In this document: positions 28,101 through 35,951 of the stretch, in pieces
Layout of the letters: each line of letters opens with the position of its first letter
Position numbering within the stretch: position 1 is the first letter of the stretch
From: Lamellibrachia satsuma
Taxonomy: Eukaryota > Annelida > Polychaeta > Sabellida > Siboglinidae
Assembly: GCA_033239005.1 (NCBI GenBank)
Contig: BSQZ01000006.1
Location: forward strand, 5,231,501-5,295,500
Direction of reading: 5' to 3'
DNA: 64,000 nucleotides
Made by a program: the position numbers and the translations under genes
The notes under the pieces: model-generated
Told to the model about the DNA's origin: nothing
Database searches by the model: none
Seen by the model: only the letters and a program-made list of their open reading frames with translations

Positions 28101-31100
28101 CCTTTATAAAAGGGTGAGGCTAGTTCATGTACTGCTGCACCGCCGCGGCTGTTATCTCTCTCCACTTCTCCCTGTTGGCAGCCTTCTCCGTCCTCGTGTC
28201 ATCCTCCTCCGCCTTCTTACATCCCACTTCAGTGTATGAATCATTTGAGAAGTACATTGAAGGTGAAAACATTTGTTTGCTCAACTGTTACAGAGATGAC
28301 CTTGACCTGATTCAAGGTGAAATTAATCAGATTTCGGAGCAGTATTCTATCAAGGTTCTAGAGTGCGCCACTATGGAAGAGCGACTCGAGGTCCAAACAA
28401 AGGCTTTGCATCAGAGTCGGAAACGAGTACAGGACCTCATTGCGAGGTAGGTACCAGGGAGATATTCACTGTATATTGTGTGTTTAGAAATGGTAACTTT
28501 GTAATAAATTTGCTGTTGTGCCATTGTGATAGTGGAAAAACATAAACTTCAACTATTCATTTACACAAATTTATTCACTGTATTTGTGCTAAAGTACAGT
28601 ATGTAGTAATTGACTAAATCTAACACTGATAATACTTGGGTAATTTTTTTTACACTTTATTATGTGTATGTACATTGGAATGAAGTGATATTCTCTTTTC
28701 ACATTTTAGAAACGGCAGGCATTTTCCACAAGTGAAACCCTTGTTAGTTAAGAGACATGTTCAAAAAGATTGTTTCTCTATGTCCTCCTTATCCACTAAC
28801 TTTAGACATGTTGCTTTCTGCAGAAATGAGGAGTTGAATACGAAACTAAAACATGAGATACAGAAACTCAACCGCATGGTGGCGAACCCCGGGGCAAATA
28901 CCCTGGGCAGTGAGGGCGATCCCTCCGAGGTCAGTGAGCTGCGGGTAAGACAAATAACATATTCAGCAGGAAAAAAAGAACCAACGAGATAATAGAGAAA
29001 AGAAAATCAATCAAAACTGGTTTTACATATATATCATATTAAATTTAGTAATGTTGTACAGATTATAGGAACAGGTGCCATATTTAGAAATGGAAAAGTC
29101 GCAGTTTGGGTATTTTCTTAAAATGTGGCATGGTTGATGGCGATTAAGGTTCGGAAACAAGGCATGCATCAGTGACAACATAAGCAACTATGGCTTCTTC
29201 AGGAATGAGATTCTAAGCATGATTTTGCCCAAAGCCATGCATATATTAATATTGGTCTATGGTATTTCCCTTTTTTAAATGGCTAACTTTGTTGCAGCAC
29301 CATTTTGCATCACATATAGACAACAGATTGTAATAATGATGATGGTCATAAGGAATAAGAATACTTAATTTTATGCTACTAAACAATCCATTACTTATGG
29401 ACTGGTGTACAAAGTCGGTACTTTTTCATGTTCTGGTCACTGTAATGCATGTGTCATTCACCAGGTGGCACTGAAGATCAAGGAGGCAGAGATTAACCAA
29501 CTGCAGGAAGAAATCAAGAGTTGGAAAGAACAGTTGCACGATACAGTTGAGGTTAGTTACTTGGCCAAAAATTGCTCTTGATTTTCTGTAGGAATGTTGG
29601 AGAAACTGTTTCTGATTTCTGAAAAATTACCTTTTTGTTTAATTTCAAATAAAAATGTTGTAAGTTTTTAGCGTAACGTTTGGGAAAATGTCTTGATTTC
29701 TTTGGAGAAATGTGGAAACACCTTTACTGATTCCCAAAAACGAACCAAAAATGGTTCCGCGATGTTGTGCCTAGAGTACAGGAAGACATGACGTATGTAA
29801 TGGATGTTGACGCAGGAGTTGGAGGACAGTATGGAGATGTACCATGACTTGTACAGTGAGCACACAGCCACCAAACAGAGGTACCACAAGGAGCTGGTAG
29901 AGCTGAAGGAGAAGTTGCGTCGTGCCGCACCACCGTCATCGTCCGGGGACGAACTGTCTTCCGGGAATGACGAGTCATATGACAGCAGCGGCTGTGATCA
30001 ATCAGGTGAGTGTCAATGCGTGCATGCGTGCTTGCATGCGTGCGGGTGAATATGTGAGCATATGTGTCACTGTGTGCGTGTTTATGTGAATGTGTGTATG
30101 TACATGCTTGTGTGCACATTTATGTGTGCAATTACTGTGCATGGATACAGTACATGGTTTTTATAGTTACTGTTTCTCCCATTAAAATGGTACTGTATGT
30201 GTTGCCCAATTGAAATACTCAATATTATTATAAATGTTAGGTATATATGACAAAAATATGAACTATCTCTATAAGTCCTGTCAAATCCGAGGAATATAAA
30301 ACAACCATATAATAAATGGTGTACATTAACTGCCGCAGGACACTTAGTGTACACTAACTGGCACAAGACACGTGTACATTAACTGGCGCAAGACACTTAG
30401 TGTACATGAATCAGTAACCATTGACTACCCCACGACTATCAACAAAACAGTCCTAGACTGCAGACTACCCGGTAACTGCATATACTTAATAAATATTATA
30501 GAAACTATTGTCAGGTATGCAGTATACATGTGCATTTACCCTATGACCTTGTGACCTTTAGACGGTGAGGATGCCCAGCTGGAGGGTGCATGTGCAGCCA
30601 GTCCACCCCAGGGGTCAAGAGGCAGCAGCTCGCATAGACGACAGCAATGGAGACAGAAAGGTAATTAAGGAGTCACAACAAATCAAAGTTCACGATCAGC
30701 ATTCAGCCACCACCACCTTTGCCATCCTCCTTAGCGAGATCCTATATATGCCACTGGTGGCAGCACTGTGTAGGCTGTGGGATCATTGTGGTGGAATTAT
30801 TTTGTGCAATAATTTAAGGTGGGTTTGGGATTGTTCCATTGAACACGTCTGCCAGAGGGTGAAATGTAAGGCACTTACATTTGCCCTGTGAGGCAAGCTA
30901 AGCAGTACATAAACAGTACATAAGCAGTATATAGCATTTAACTTTTTATGAGATAAGCCATCAGTCCATGTACAATGTTTGTGCTGACACAAATCGTGTA
31001 ATGTTTGCAGAGCGAGCGCGTTCTCACAGCAACCCAAATTTGGGCAGTTCAGGCGAGCTGCTTGGATCGACCGACAGTCTGAGTTCATCTCCGAGGGCGA

Positions 31101-31207
31101 GCACCTCTAGAGAGCGCCGTCTGTCTGCTGTCACGGAGCCCTCGCTACAGAGGCATGCATCAATACCAGGCGTCAACGTTTCGAAGGAAGACGTCAGAGA
31201 CACGTGA
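156..31207 (+). CDS. MPRIP: MPRIP/outspread-like protein, 5'-partial, 21 visible coding exons
   Basis: Homologue of myosin phosphatase Rho-interacting protein, which in vertebrates links F-actin, RhoA and the MYPT1 subunit of myosin phosphatase on stress fibres. Exons: 156-307, 4029-4131, 8660-9952, 12695-12766, 13319-13381, 13899-14060, 14730-15632, 16475-16540, 18296-18457, 18853-18930, 20103-24239, 25234-25404, 25927-26094, 26841-26988, 27735-27855, 28294-28446, 28824-28944, 29465-29551, 29816-30005, 30562-30660, 31011-31207. All junctions are GT-AG, the phases agree, and the sum is 8646 nt (2881 residues plus TGA). Order of domains: end of PH1, disordered Ser/Pro linker, PH2 (about residues 546-640), Ser/Arg-rich stretch, long coiled coil, conserved C-terminus with a RSHSNPNL motif like the human KSKSNPDF. 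The start and first half of PH1 lie left of the window. The family assignment is strong; TRIOBP is the vertebrate paralogue, but the double PH fits MPRIP better. Confidence 0.9.
308..4028 (+). other. MPRIP intron: one SINE, GT-rich microsatellite, otherwise nothing recognised
   Basis: Holds a SINE at about 1268-1562 and a TG/CATG-rich simple repeat at about 3350-3650. The 100-aa frames over 3288-3730 come from that repeat. I see no further coding exon in the rest. Confidence 0.6.
1268..1562 (+). mobile_element. tRNA-derived SINE, family 1
   Basis: The tRNA-like head has an A box (tgtagtggtgagag) and a decayed B box (gacccatttgaaatcc). A central module follows (cgaagcttgggcaattttg), then a tail (ctgtataaatgattacctgg ... 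gtgaatgaatagtcttcaca ... gcatggctgaatgcttccca). The element ends in acgtacctttt. The same body recurs at 42455-42666 and 46935-47268 and, diverged, at about 54310-54515. Confidence 0.75.
4068..5515 (+). repeat. Near-identical 723-bp tandem duplication including an exon end
   Basis: 4068-4790 and 4793-5515 match at a constant offset of 725 bp with only a few differences (one at about 4315-4320). Each unit holds the last 64 nt of the MPRIP exon that ends at 4131, its donor gtcagt, and an 18-bp minisatellite (core cctcagtcctctgttgcc). The second copy has no acceptor, so it should not act as an internal exon. The long Pro/Ser/Leu frames on + and Arg/Gln frames on - are repeat translations. Confidence 0.9.
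4180..4565 (+). repeat. 18-bp minisatellite in an MPRIP intron, first copy
   Basis: Units like cctcagtcctctgtcgcc repeat about 20 times; the second copy is at 4905-5290 inside the tandem duplication. A multiple of three keeps several frames open by chance. Confidence 0.85.
6262..6900 (+). repeat. 44-bp minisatellite
   Basis: About 14 imperfect units of the form cctccaagacaggacatagt plus tgacaatttgtgttattac. The central units are the most alike and both edges are degenerate. Confidence 0.85.
7580..7675. repeat. Self-complementary TATG/CATG/CATA microsatellite
   Basis: (TATG)n passes into (CATG)n and then (CATA)n, so the left and right arms are inverted copies around a palindromic centre. This can extrude as a cruciform. 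Confidence 0.8.
8660..9952 (+). CDS. MPRIP: MPRIP large disordered-linker exon (431 aa)
   Basis: Phase-0 exon between ttttcag and AAG|gtaagg. The protein is low in hydrophobics and rich in Ser, Pro, Thr and Arg, with SRSRES and RRSSSLHDLP segments that look like phosphorylation or 14-3-3-type sites (inference). It occupies the place of the Ser/Pro-rich linker between the two PH domains of vertebrate MPRIP. I recognise no folded domain. A GTGAGT at about 9169 could act as an alternative donor inside the exon; the Cys-rich stretch after it (residues VSPCCFAADSLVC) is the least linker-like part. Without cDNA I keep the exon intact, because the frame stays open throughout. Confidence 0.75.
9953..12694 (+). 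other. MPRIP intron containing a LINE reverse-transcriptase relic
   Basis: Only the RT relic at about 10850-11160 and A-rich repeats (actaaattgaaaaa, about 12300-12450) stand out. No exon was found. Confidence 0.6.
10850..11160 (+). mobile_element. Degenerate LINE reverse-transcriptase fragment
   Basis: The + strand translates as YFDCHKGFDKVPHQRLILK and then KRQRVMVDGRF. This is the RT motif-A region of non-LTR elements (typical YLDFSKAFDKVPH ... NRKQRVVVDG). Stops interrupt it, so it is dead. Confidence 0.75.
12695..14850 (+). CDS. MPRIP: MPRIP linker exon and PH domain 2 (four exons)
   Basis: Exon 12695-12766 gives a 24-residue linker. Exon 13319-13381 starts the PH fold (YTKKGWLVKQ). Exon 13899-14060 reads DWTKHWFVLNSNFLRYYHDS, then LDGVIDLS and RNYGFKLE. 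The fold closes at the start of exon 14730-15632 with TQHGDIVLSAMTSGIRTKWI. This matches human MPRIP PH2 almost motif for motif (KKGWLTKQ, KKHWFVL, RYYRDS, LDGEIDLS, RNYGFQI, LSAMTSGIRRNWIQ). The KHWFVL and terminal-helix Trp positions typical of PH domains are present. All four junctions are phase 0. Confidence 0.92.
13010..13085 (+). repeat. Three copies of a 23-bp repeat
   Basis: aacatgtaccttgtaatcat occurs three times in tandem within an MPRIP intron. Confidence 0.7.
14730..15632 (+). CDS. MPRIP: MPRIP exon: end of PH2 plus Ser/Arg/Lys-rich disordered region
   Basis: 301 codons. After the terminal PH2 helix (about residue 28 of the exon) the protein becomes Ser-rich, then acidic (DDEDGPKEEEDQPE), then strongly basic with KSRSKSPRTKSPPPE-type repeats. 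It ends at GAG|gtgggt (15632). The frame stays open for another 260 nt into the intron, but that extension encodes a degenerate reverse-transcriptase relic, so the donor at 15633 is the natural end. The basic/SP-rich composition suggests a phosphorylated linker (inference). Confidence 0.85.
15661..16240 (+). mobile_element. LINE 3'-end relic in an MPRIP intron
   Basis: The + strand reads SLYISLVRSQLEYCNVL, a near-standard C-terminal RT motif. After a break, a second frame reads RNYTPFRISNSRINIRKYSV ... FNTL ... STFRSEIQKHFY, the usual C-terminal end of CR1/L2-type RT proteins. It sits right behind the donor at 15633 and extends the upstream exon's open frame by chance. Confidence 0.7.
16475..18930 (+). 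CDS. MPRIP: MPRIP short exons leading into the coiled coil
   Basis: Three phase-0 exons: 16475-16540 (ends VELLENQ), 18296-18457 (VGTLKTNLEKAQTELSEVKH onward, clear heptads) and 18853-18930 (ATGIHDDFYPGCVVEPQKIS, ends AKLQ). Each has an AG acceptor and a GT donor (gtacaa, gtgctc, gtatgt). The first two lie around a 67-bp minisatellite that carries a hAT-like MITE. I infer that the coiled-coil region starts here; the Asp/Pro/Cys-containing third exon looks like a break in it. Confidence 0.75.
16620..18200 (+). repeat. 67-bp minisatellite, split by a hAT-like MITE
   Basis: Units such as gtagtcaggtgggtatacaa ... aggttgtacaaaaaataact ... ggacctaataacagaggtta repeat every 67 bp at 16620-17070 and resume at 17842-18200. 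The right-hand block is more diverged. Confidence 0.85.
17071..17841 (+). mobile_element. hAT-like non-autonomous element, copy A (771 bp)
   Basis: Ends are CAGGGTTGTTTGATTTAAAT and, inverted, CAGGGTTGTAAAAAAATCAT. The flanking 8-mers cagatgag (17063-17070) and cagatggg (17842-17849) form a 7/8 target-site duplication; an 8-bp TSD is the hAT hallmark. No transposase is encoded. A reverse-oriented copy of the same element lies at 33507-34277. Confidence 0.85.
18931..20102 (+). other. MPRIP intron, nothing recognised
   Basis: AT-rich, no repeat or exon of note. The frame left open past 18930 is readthrough. Confidence 0.5.
20103..24239 (+). CDS. MPRIP: MPRIP giant coiled-coil exon (1379 aa, single exon)
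   Basis: Starts after tttcag with VQTLKQQLCETQ and ends TCG|gtaaga, phase 0 on both sides, 4137 nt without a stop. Residues about 1-480 and 1140-1379 are dense heptads rich in Leu, Glu, Lys and Gln (for example LEGELHELGGMKEELEYKIH). A Ser-rich break (RRSSRYNSIGSSSEPESEHT) lies near residue 490-510, and a less regular helical middle runs from about 700 to 1100. Codon use is GC-richer than the flanking introns. Vertebrate MPRIP has long isoforms with one very large extra exon, and this may be the equivalent (from family knowledge, not aligned). The open frames on the opposite strand here are shadows. Confidence 0.85.
24440..24880 (+). repeat. Degenerate ~33-bp minisatellite
   Basis: Units around tgttacagtgtagcgtgcat and actgtaatgttaa repeat imperfectly about 12 times. 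Confidence 0.75.
25234..26094 (+). CDS. MPRIP: MPRIP coiled-coil exons (57 and 56 aa)
   Basis: Exon 25234-25404 (tttcag|ATTGAG ... ATGCAG|gtcagt) reads IEDSELCGGSVLQNEAVTFQ and continues with heptads ending IQLMQ. Exon 25927-26094 (tcccag|GTTGAC ... ATTAAG|gtacgg) reads VDYEQELELMRSAHHRELVH and ends YVKEIERIK. Both are phase 0. They precede the block that aligns clearly to the human MPRIP C-terminal coiled coil. Confidence 0.82.
26330..26770 (+). repeat. 39/48-bp minisatellite before an MPRIP exon
   Basis: caccaattgttgaggatcac plus ctcccacctcccaacatgcc plus cacatccc repeats about nine times; some units lack the cctcccac segment. It ends about 70 bp before the acceptor at 26840. Confidence 0.85.
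26841..30005 (+). CDS. MPRIP: MPRIP conserved C-terminal coiled-coil exons (MYPT-binding region)
   Basis: Exons 26841-26988, 27735-27855, 28294-28446, 28824-28944, 29465-29551 and 29816-30005. Reading across the splices gives YDKGFASMEKSHHKVMMEMR, then QSALESMRNAHEAELQ, QADVEALQHQHEDDLDLIQG, INQISEQYSIKVLE, RNEELNTKLKHEIQKLN and ALKIKEAEINQLQEEIKSWK. These follow human MPRIP in order (ERGFAAMEETHQ, AIEAMKNAH, DVEALRRQYLEEL, LSEQYSQKCLE, NQELNNRLAAEI, RVKESEIQYLKQEI). In vertebrates this region binds the MYPT1 leucine zipper. The phases (1, 2, 2, 0, 0, 1) all match. The acceptor of the first exon could instead be 3 nt downstream (cagcag). Confidence 0.9.
26989..29464 (+). other. MPRIP introns around the C-terminal exons, little recognised
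   Basis: Besides exons 27735-27855, 28294-28446 and 28824-28944 this stretch holds (ATT)n and (GATT)n tracts at about 27245-27320. A GC-richer piece at 28115-28240 has no counterpart I can name. Confidence 0.45.
30562..31207 (+). CDS. MPRIP: MPRIP last two exons and stop
   Basis: Exon 30562-30660 (cctttag|ACGGTG) continues an acidic Ser-rich tail and ends in phase 1 at CAG AAA G|gtaatt. Exon 31011-31207 (tttgcag|AGCGAG) gives ERARSHSNPNLGSSGELLGS and ends VSKEDVRDT with TGA at 31205-31207. RSHSNPNL corresponds to the human KSKSNPDF motif near the MPRIP C-terminus. Confidence 0.85.
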
Positions 31208-32850
31208 TCCTAACCATTGTTATTAGGTTCAAGTGTCAGAAACAATTAGTCAAAGGTGCTTCCTCATTTATTAATTTGTTAATTAATTTGTGTTTGATTT
31301 TTTTTCGTTGGGAGACATAAACACATCTGGTTGAATGTTCAGGGTAGCAACATTTACGGTAATACTACACTGTTGTGTTGACTGATTCTTATTGGTCAAA
31401 CAGACGGGTTAACCATATTTAATCCATCATTACCAACTGCCTGTGTCCCGTACGCCACCAACCCTTCCTCTGGTAAACTGATTACTATACATGGATATGT
31501 GTCCATATCACTTAGTAAGCCAGTTTGAAGGGCCCACATTAGGTCATTGGCGACATAATTTTGCGGGAACAAAGTTCACTTCCTGTGTTGAAGACAGTAG
31601 ATTACATTAACATGACAAGTTAATTTGCATGACTGTGTAGCATGTTCTATTTAACTTAATCATTCACCGATTGCTTCAGTTTCCAAACCTGTTTTTCGTA
31701 GTAATTGATGTTTGGTTTATTGTGTTCACAGTTGAATTTGGTTTCTGAGATGAAGCTTTGTGTTTTTGCCTGGTTAAGTTGTAGCTTGACATAGGAAACG
31801 TAAGTAGTTAGTGCAATAAATTTGTGTACAGAAATGTTATAGCCCTTGTATTTATACTGAAGTGCTTCACCATGAATACTCCCAGGTGATCTATGTTCTA
31901 TGTTAACAGAACACAATTGTACCGTGTCATGTCCATGTGTCCCATAATACTATTGTACCAAAACTAACCAGTCAGTGTGATCAGTCATTCACTCCTTGTT
32001 TCACTTTAAATTCGCACAAGGTAGAGGGTGTCTTTTAACTTTATTGACTCTTCACATTGAGTTATGACAACGCTCGACTACGATTGTAATTTTAGTGACA
32101 GGAGCCGGCTACTGGTGTATATATATATAGATCTTCCTCACATTTTATCCTATTGTATTTGTAATGTACTATGCTGTATTTCAATTTGTATGATTATTTA
32201 TATTTGTAATACTTTGTGTATAATTTTTGATGCAAACTGCTGCATTTTTGCTGATTTTATAAAAAAAATGGCGAAAGCAGTAAATATTGTGCATTGATAA
32301 TAGACTGGGCTTTTCCGATGTTACAGTTTAACTAGGAAGCGTCCACTCGTCATTTATTTGTAAGCTGACAGTATCAGACATGCTGCGACAAAGAATAAAA
32401 ATGTGCTCTGTTGATGTTCAAACCTCTTTCAACAGCGCACAATAATTGTTACTGCATTTTCAACCAGATTTGTATTGGTTCATTACAAAATTGTGTTGTC
32501 TTTTTGGATGTATGAATAACTCTTTGAAATCTACAATGGTGCCAAAACAGAGCTTGATTGAATGTGTCATCTTGCTAGAATGATTGAAATGGTGTTTTGT
32601 TATGTTATTATATATTACAGTAACAGGAACACGTTCAATTCACATGGTTGCAGCTACAAACCAAAGGTATACAGATATTACAAACATTTAGAAACCCTAT
32701 ATTCATGTAATGTACGTACATGACTATATTTCTACACAGCATTCATGTACATGACTTTATATTTCTACACAGCATTCATGTACATGACTACATGTTCACC
32801 AATTTGTACTCGACCACTACCGACACTAATAAAGCCACATTGTATGAATA
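31208..32850 (+). terminator. MPRIP 3'UTR with three candidate poly(A) signals
   Basis: AATAAA occurs at 31815-31820, 32394-32399 and 32828-32833 downstream of the stop. The second is followed by a GT-rich stretch (atgtgctctgttgatgttc), the usual downstream element, so it is the best candidate. No open frame here has family features. The choice between sites is inference. Confidence 0.5.
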
Positions 32851-33498
32851 TCATTGATTACGTTTCGAAATTTCATAATATATACCGGATTTAGGTTTGA
32901 TTGCATATTTGGGGGTGAGTACTACTTAAAGTACCTAAATATGAATGTTTAATGTTAATACACTGTATTAGAGGCATATCTCATTCATTCATGGAAACAT
33001 GAATATTCACAGATCCATGAATATTCATGTGTCAACAGTCAAAATGCGTGACGTTTAGTTTTTTCGGGGGGCTGGGGGTATTACTGTATGCCATGACTTG
33101 GCGGTCATGTAGACACATCTGATTAGGCTATTATCCGGACAGGATAACTTGGTAGTTCATGTTAAAAAATGTCAGGATACACAGCATTATCCCAGAAAGA
33201 TCCATCTATTACTTGGTGCTACCAGTCAATATCTTGATTGCTTCTTTCCGACTCTCGAATTTGTGACAATACTGGCAGTAATGTTTAACGATGCTTTGCC
33301 CTTGTATTGTATAATCGAAGAAGACGCATGTCGTTGTACGTAATTGTTCGCATAGCATAGTACTTAATTCAATTGTTTGTAGAAAGGGTAGTGGGATGAA
33401 TTAAAAAAAAATTAAACTAAGACGACCCAACCATGTGGTCATAGATGAACCCTTGAAAGTAGACGTCCGAGATACAAAGCGTCTGGGAGTAGAATAAC
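32851..33498. other. Intergenic, nothing recognised
   Basis: Between the last MPRIP poly(A) candidate and the hAT-like element. AT-rich, no family-like frame. Confidence 0.4.
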
Positions 33499-33506
33499 AT
33501 ACATAC

Positions 33507-34277
33507 CAGGGTTGAAAAAAATCATGATTTAAAAAAAAAATTCTCAGATTCTTTTATTTATTTGAATTATTTTAAATCTGGTTATAGACATTTATATATA
33601 GATGTTTATATTTATAAACTCTTTCAAACATGTTCTATTCAAATCGATTTGGGTACTAGATTTTTGCTTATATAAAGACATTAGGCAATGTCCACAAGGC
33701 CTCACCCACTGTAGTTACATAATCTGTCTTGGAAAAGCATGCTGTGTGTATGTGGCTGTAGCAGTGCTAATTATTGTTTGCTGAGAGGATGGATTAGCAC
33801 TTGTCCAGGGCTCTGTGTACTCTATGGGTCTCCAACCAAACTGCAAACTGGTACAATATTAAACAATTGTCACCAAAACTGTCTCACTTGAGTCAACATA
33901 CTGAATTGGTAACAACTAGCACAAGCTCCAAGTGGACTTTAACTCAGGGCTTCTGACTTAAAAAGATACTTCCTCTGGAAGACAACTTTGTGTGGCTTCA
34001 CTGCATTCAGAAAGGGAATAGCTCAAACATACACAATGTCATAAAGTATTTGACTATCAAGCTATCTGGTGACAATACAAGTGTGCACATATTGTGCTTT
34101 TGTATTAAAAAACATACAAAACTTTGTTGATCTTGATGCTTGTAAACAATTATTTGTGTTAAATTCATATAAATCAGCGATTAATAAAATCCAAAATAAA
34201 AAAATTATAAATCAATAAATTTTTGGAGCGATTTAAGTCAATGATTTAAATCAAATGATTTAAATCAAACAACACTG
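33507..34277 (-). mobile_element. hAT-like non-autonomous element, copy B (771 bp, inverted)
   Basis: Reverse complement of the element at 17071-17841, alike along its whole length with scattered substitutions. The ends are CAGGGTTG and CAGTGTTG (one decayed base). Flanks atacatac (33499-33506) and atacgtac (34278-34285) make a 7/8 target-site duplication. It lies between MPRIP and GEMIN6. Confidence 0.87.
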
Positions 34278-34444
34278 ATACGTACAGTGGATTATGATAA
34301 GATTCTCTTATAATTTAATCATGAATTAATCACCAATGCTTGCTTTTATAAGAGGTTAACAAATTGAAGAAATTGCTTCCCAGAATGCATTGCAAAGCAT
34401 CATTTATGTACACAAAAATTGGAACCCCCCGTGATCTAAGGTAA

Positions 34445-34768
34445 AAAAAAGGTAAAGTCATCCCCCAGGCATTACGCCTTAGGAAGCCATGAAGGCTTAT
34501 ATGGCCAGTGCTTAAACCTGGTTTCTGTAGTGCGAAGCAACTTAAAGTGCAGTTATACTGACTCTCCTGGATGGGACACTAGTCTATCGCAGGTACCTTC
34601 CAAACAGTGTTTGTACTCATTTGCAGCTGAGTAGACTGAGGCAAAGTAGGGTAAACGAAATTGCCTAAGCTTCGAAAATGAACCGTGCCCAGTGTGGGTC
34701 TTGAACTCACAACCCTCGAATTTAGAGTCCAACACCTTAACCACTAGGCCACAGCTGCCCCCCATCCA
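34445..34768 (-). mobile_element. tRNA-derived SINE, family 2, minus strand
   Basis: Reading the minus strand from 34768: head gcagctgtggcctagtggtt with A box, B box gtgagttcaagacccac, central module cgaagcttaggcaatttcgt, then ctactcagctgcaaatgagt and a distinct tail ending tgactttacctttttt. It looks full length. Confidence 0.8.
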
Positions 34769-34769
34769 G

Positions 34770-35308
34770 TGATCTAACTGTTAAAATTATTCACATACTT
34801 TTGCTTTTCCTATCGACATGCCTGTTAAAAAACACTGTTGTGCTTTCATATAAAAGAAATTTTTTACAAGCATGGGTATTGTTTGTACTGAAATATCAAT
34901 GAATAACTTTGACTCCAGCCAAATTCAGTTTATTTATAGACAGTAACTTGGATTGAAGGTTTCATATTACTTTCGTCCTAATACTTAACAAATATGTCAC
35001 ATAAAGACATCCCTTGAGAGCCACAATATAATATTTTGATTAAAATTATGCAAACATGGAAAACCGTACAAAATAATTAAATCAGCATTTAAGAGTTGTA
35101 ACTGTGAATTGTACAAGTTAGAACAGTAACTATATTCAGTAATTGACAAAGCAATCATTTCACAAACACAAGGAACCCATTAAATGTTTACTTTTCCAGA
35201 AATGCATTCGGCTTGCAAGATTTCTCTCTAGTTTGTAGATGTAATCTCTAATCAGATGTAAGATAAATGCACTTTACATAGATATAATAATTAAGTATGT
35301 GTGATCAA
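34770..35308. other. Intergenic, nothing recognised
   Basis: AT-rich stretch beyond the GEMIN6 poly(A) signals. No element or exon seen. Confidence 0.4.
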
Positions 35309-35309
35309 G

Positions 35310-35319
35310 TTTATTTATT
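35310..35319 (-). terminator. Two overlapping poly(A) signals for the GEMIN6 (or MED9-GEMIN6) transcript
   Basis: On the minus strand AATAAATAAA lies 30-40 nt past the GEMIN6 stop. No AATAAA exists between MED9 and GEMIN6, so this would serve both genes if they are co-transcribed. Confidence 0.7.
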
Positions 35320-35348
35320 AAAACAAAAACACTTCTTCCCTGCACGAG

Positions 35349-35921
35349 TCAGCATTCGCCACTGTCATCTGTTTTTGGTATGTTCTTAATAAGTCCCTGT
35401 ATGCGACCGAGTATGATCTCATTGGTACTTCGGCAGTTCTCTGCCTCGTAAGGTGGTTCAATAAACACTGCATCTGATATATTTAGAACTTCACCATGGT
35501 CACCAGAAACTGTCACCGGCATGCGGTTCATCGCCAGCCAGGAACGAACCTTCTCTTTCCTTTGTCCGAGTTCTTCCACTGATAACTCGTCCATCAGTTT
35601 CGGTCGAAACAATCCATCGAGTTCCTTCTTGTGAATGTCCGTCATTTCGTTCACTGTAGTTATGTTTACAACAGCGTGTCCCATGATGACCTCTAACTGA
35701 GATGGGTGGGGGGCTGCAGTGTCTGTGCCCTTAGGGGTGGCAAACTGAACAAGTACTACACTCTGGGAGACCGGGTCGACGGTGTATACCCACCCCCTGT
35801 GTGTTGTGCCATCGTCTGCTGTCACACAGACCTCTTTATGCAGGTGGCTTGTGAACTCGGATGGATCACGGGTGAACACGGGATGACACGACGTCATATT
35901 CTCAAAAGTCTGATCTGCCAT
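35349..35921 (-). CDS. GEMIN6: Gemin6, SMN-complex subunit, single exon (190 aa)
   Basis: Gemin6 has an Sm-like fold, pairs with Gemin7, and sits in the SMN complex that loads Sm rings onto snRNAs. Residues about 22-105 give the Sm fold: HKEVCVTADDGTTHRGWVYT, DPVSQSVVLVQF and MGHAVVNITTVNE, against human YKEVRVTASEKNEYKGWVLT, DPVSANIVLVNF and MGHAVQTVETMNE. The C-terminal part has LGQRKEKVRSWLAMNRMPVT and then EPPYEAENCRSTNEIILGRI, matching human DPPYGPENCSSSNEIILSRV. The length is 190 against 167 in human, from a longer N-terminus and tail. The ATG at 35921 is the first in frame. The MED9 stop is only 30 nt upstream on the same strand, so a separate promoter is hard to fit. Confidence 0.93.
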   Translation of the reverse strand: MADQTFENMTSCHPVFTRDPSEFTSHLHKEVCVTADDGTTHRGWVYTVDPVSQSVVLVQFATPKGTDTAAPHPSQLEVIMGHAVVNITTVNEMTDIHKKELDGLFRPKLMDELSVEELGQRKEKVRSWLAMNRMPVTVSGDHGEVLNISDAVFIEPPYEAENCRSTNEIILGRIQGLIKNIPKTDDSGEC

Positions 35922-35951
35922 TAACAGTGAGAATCTCCGAGCAGGAACATC
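35922..35951 (-). promoter_or_regulatory. 30-nt MED9-GEMIN6 intercistronic spacer with mini-ORF
   Basis: On the minus strand the MED9 TAA is followed by G and an ATG that opens a 9-codon frame. That frame's TAA (35923-35921) shares its last A with the GEMIN6 ATG (TAATG). The only acceptor-like AGs are in taag (the MED9 stop) and ctcggag. There is no poly(A) signal and no room for a promoter. Whether GEMIN6 is reached by trans-splicing, reinitiation or alternative cis-splicing cannot be told from sequence. Confidence 0.5.
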
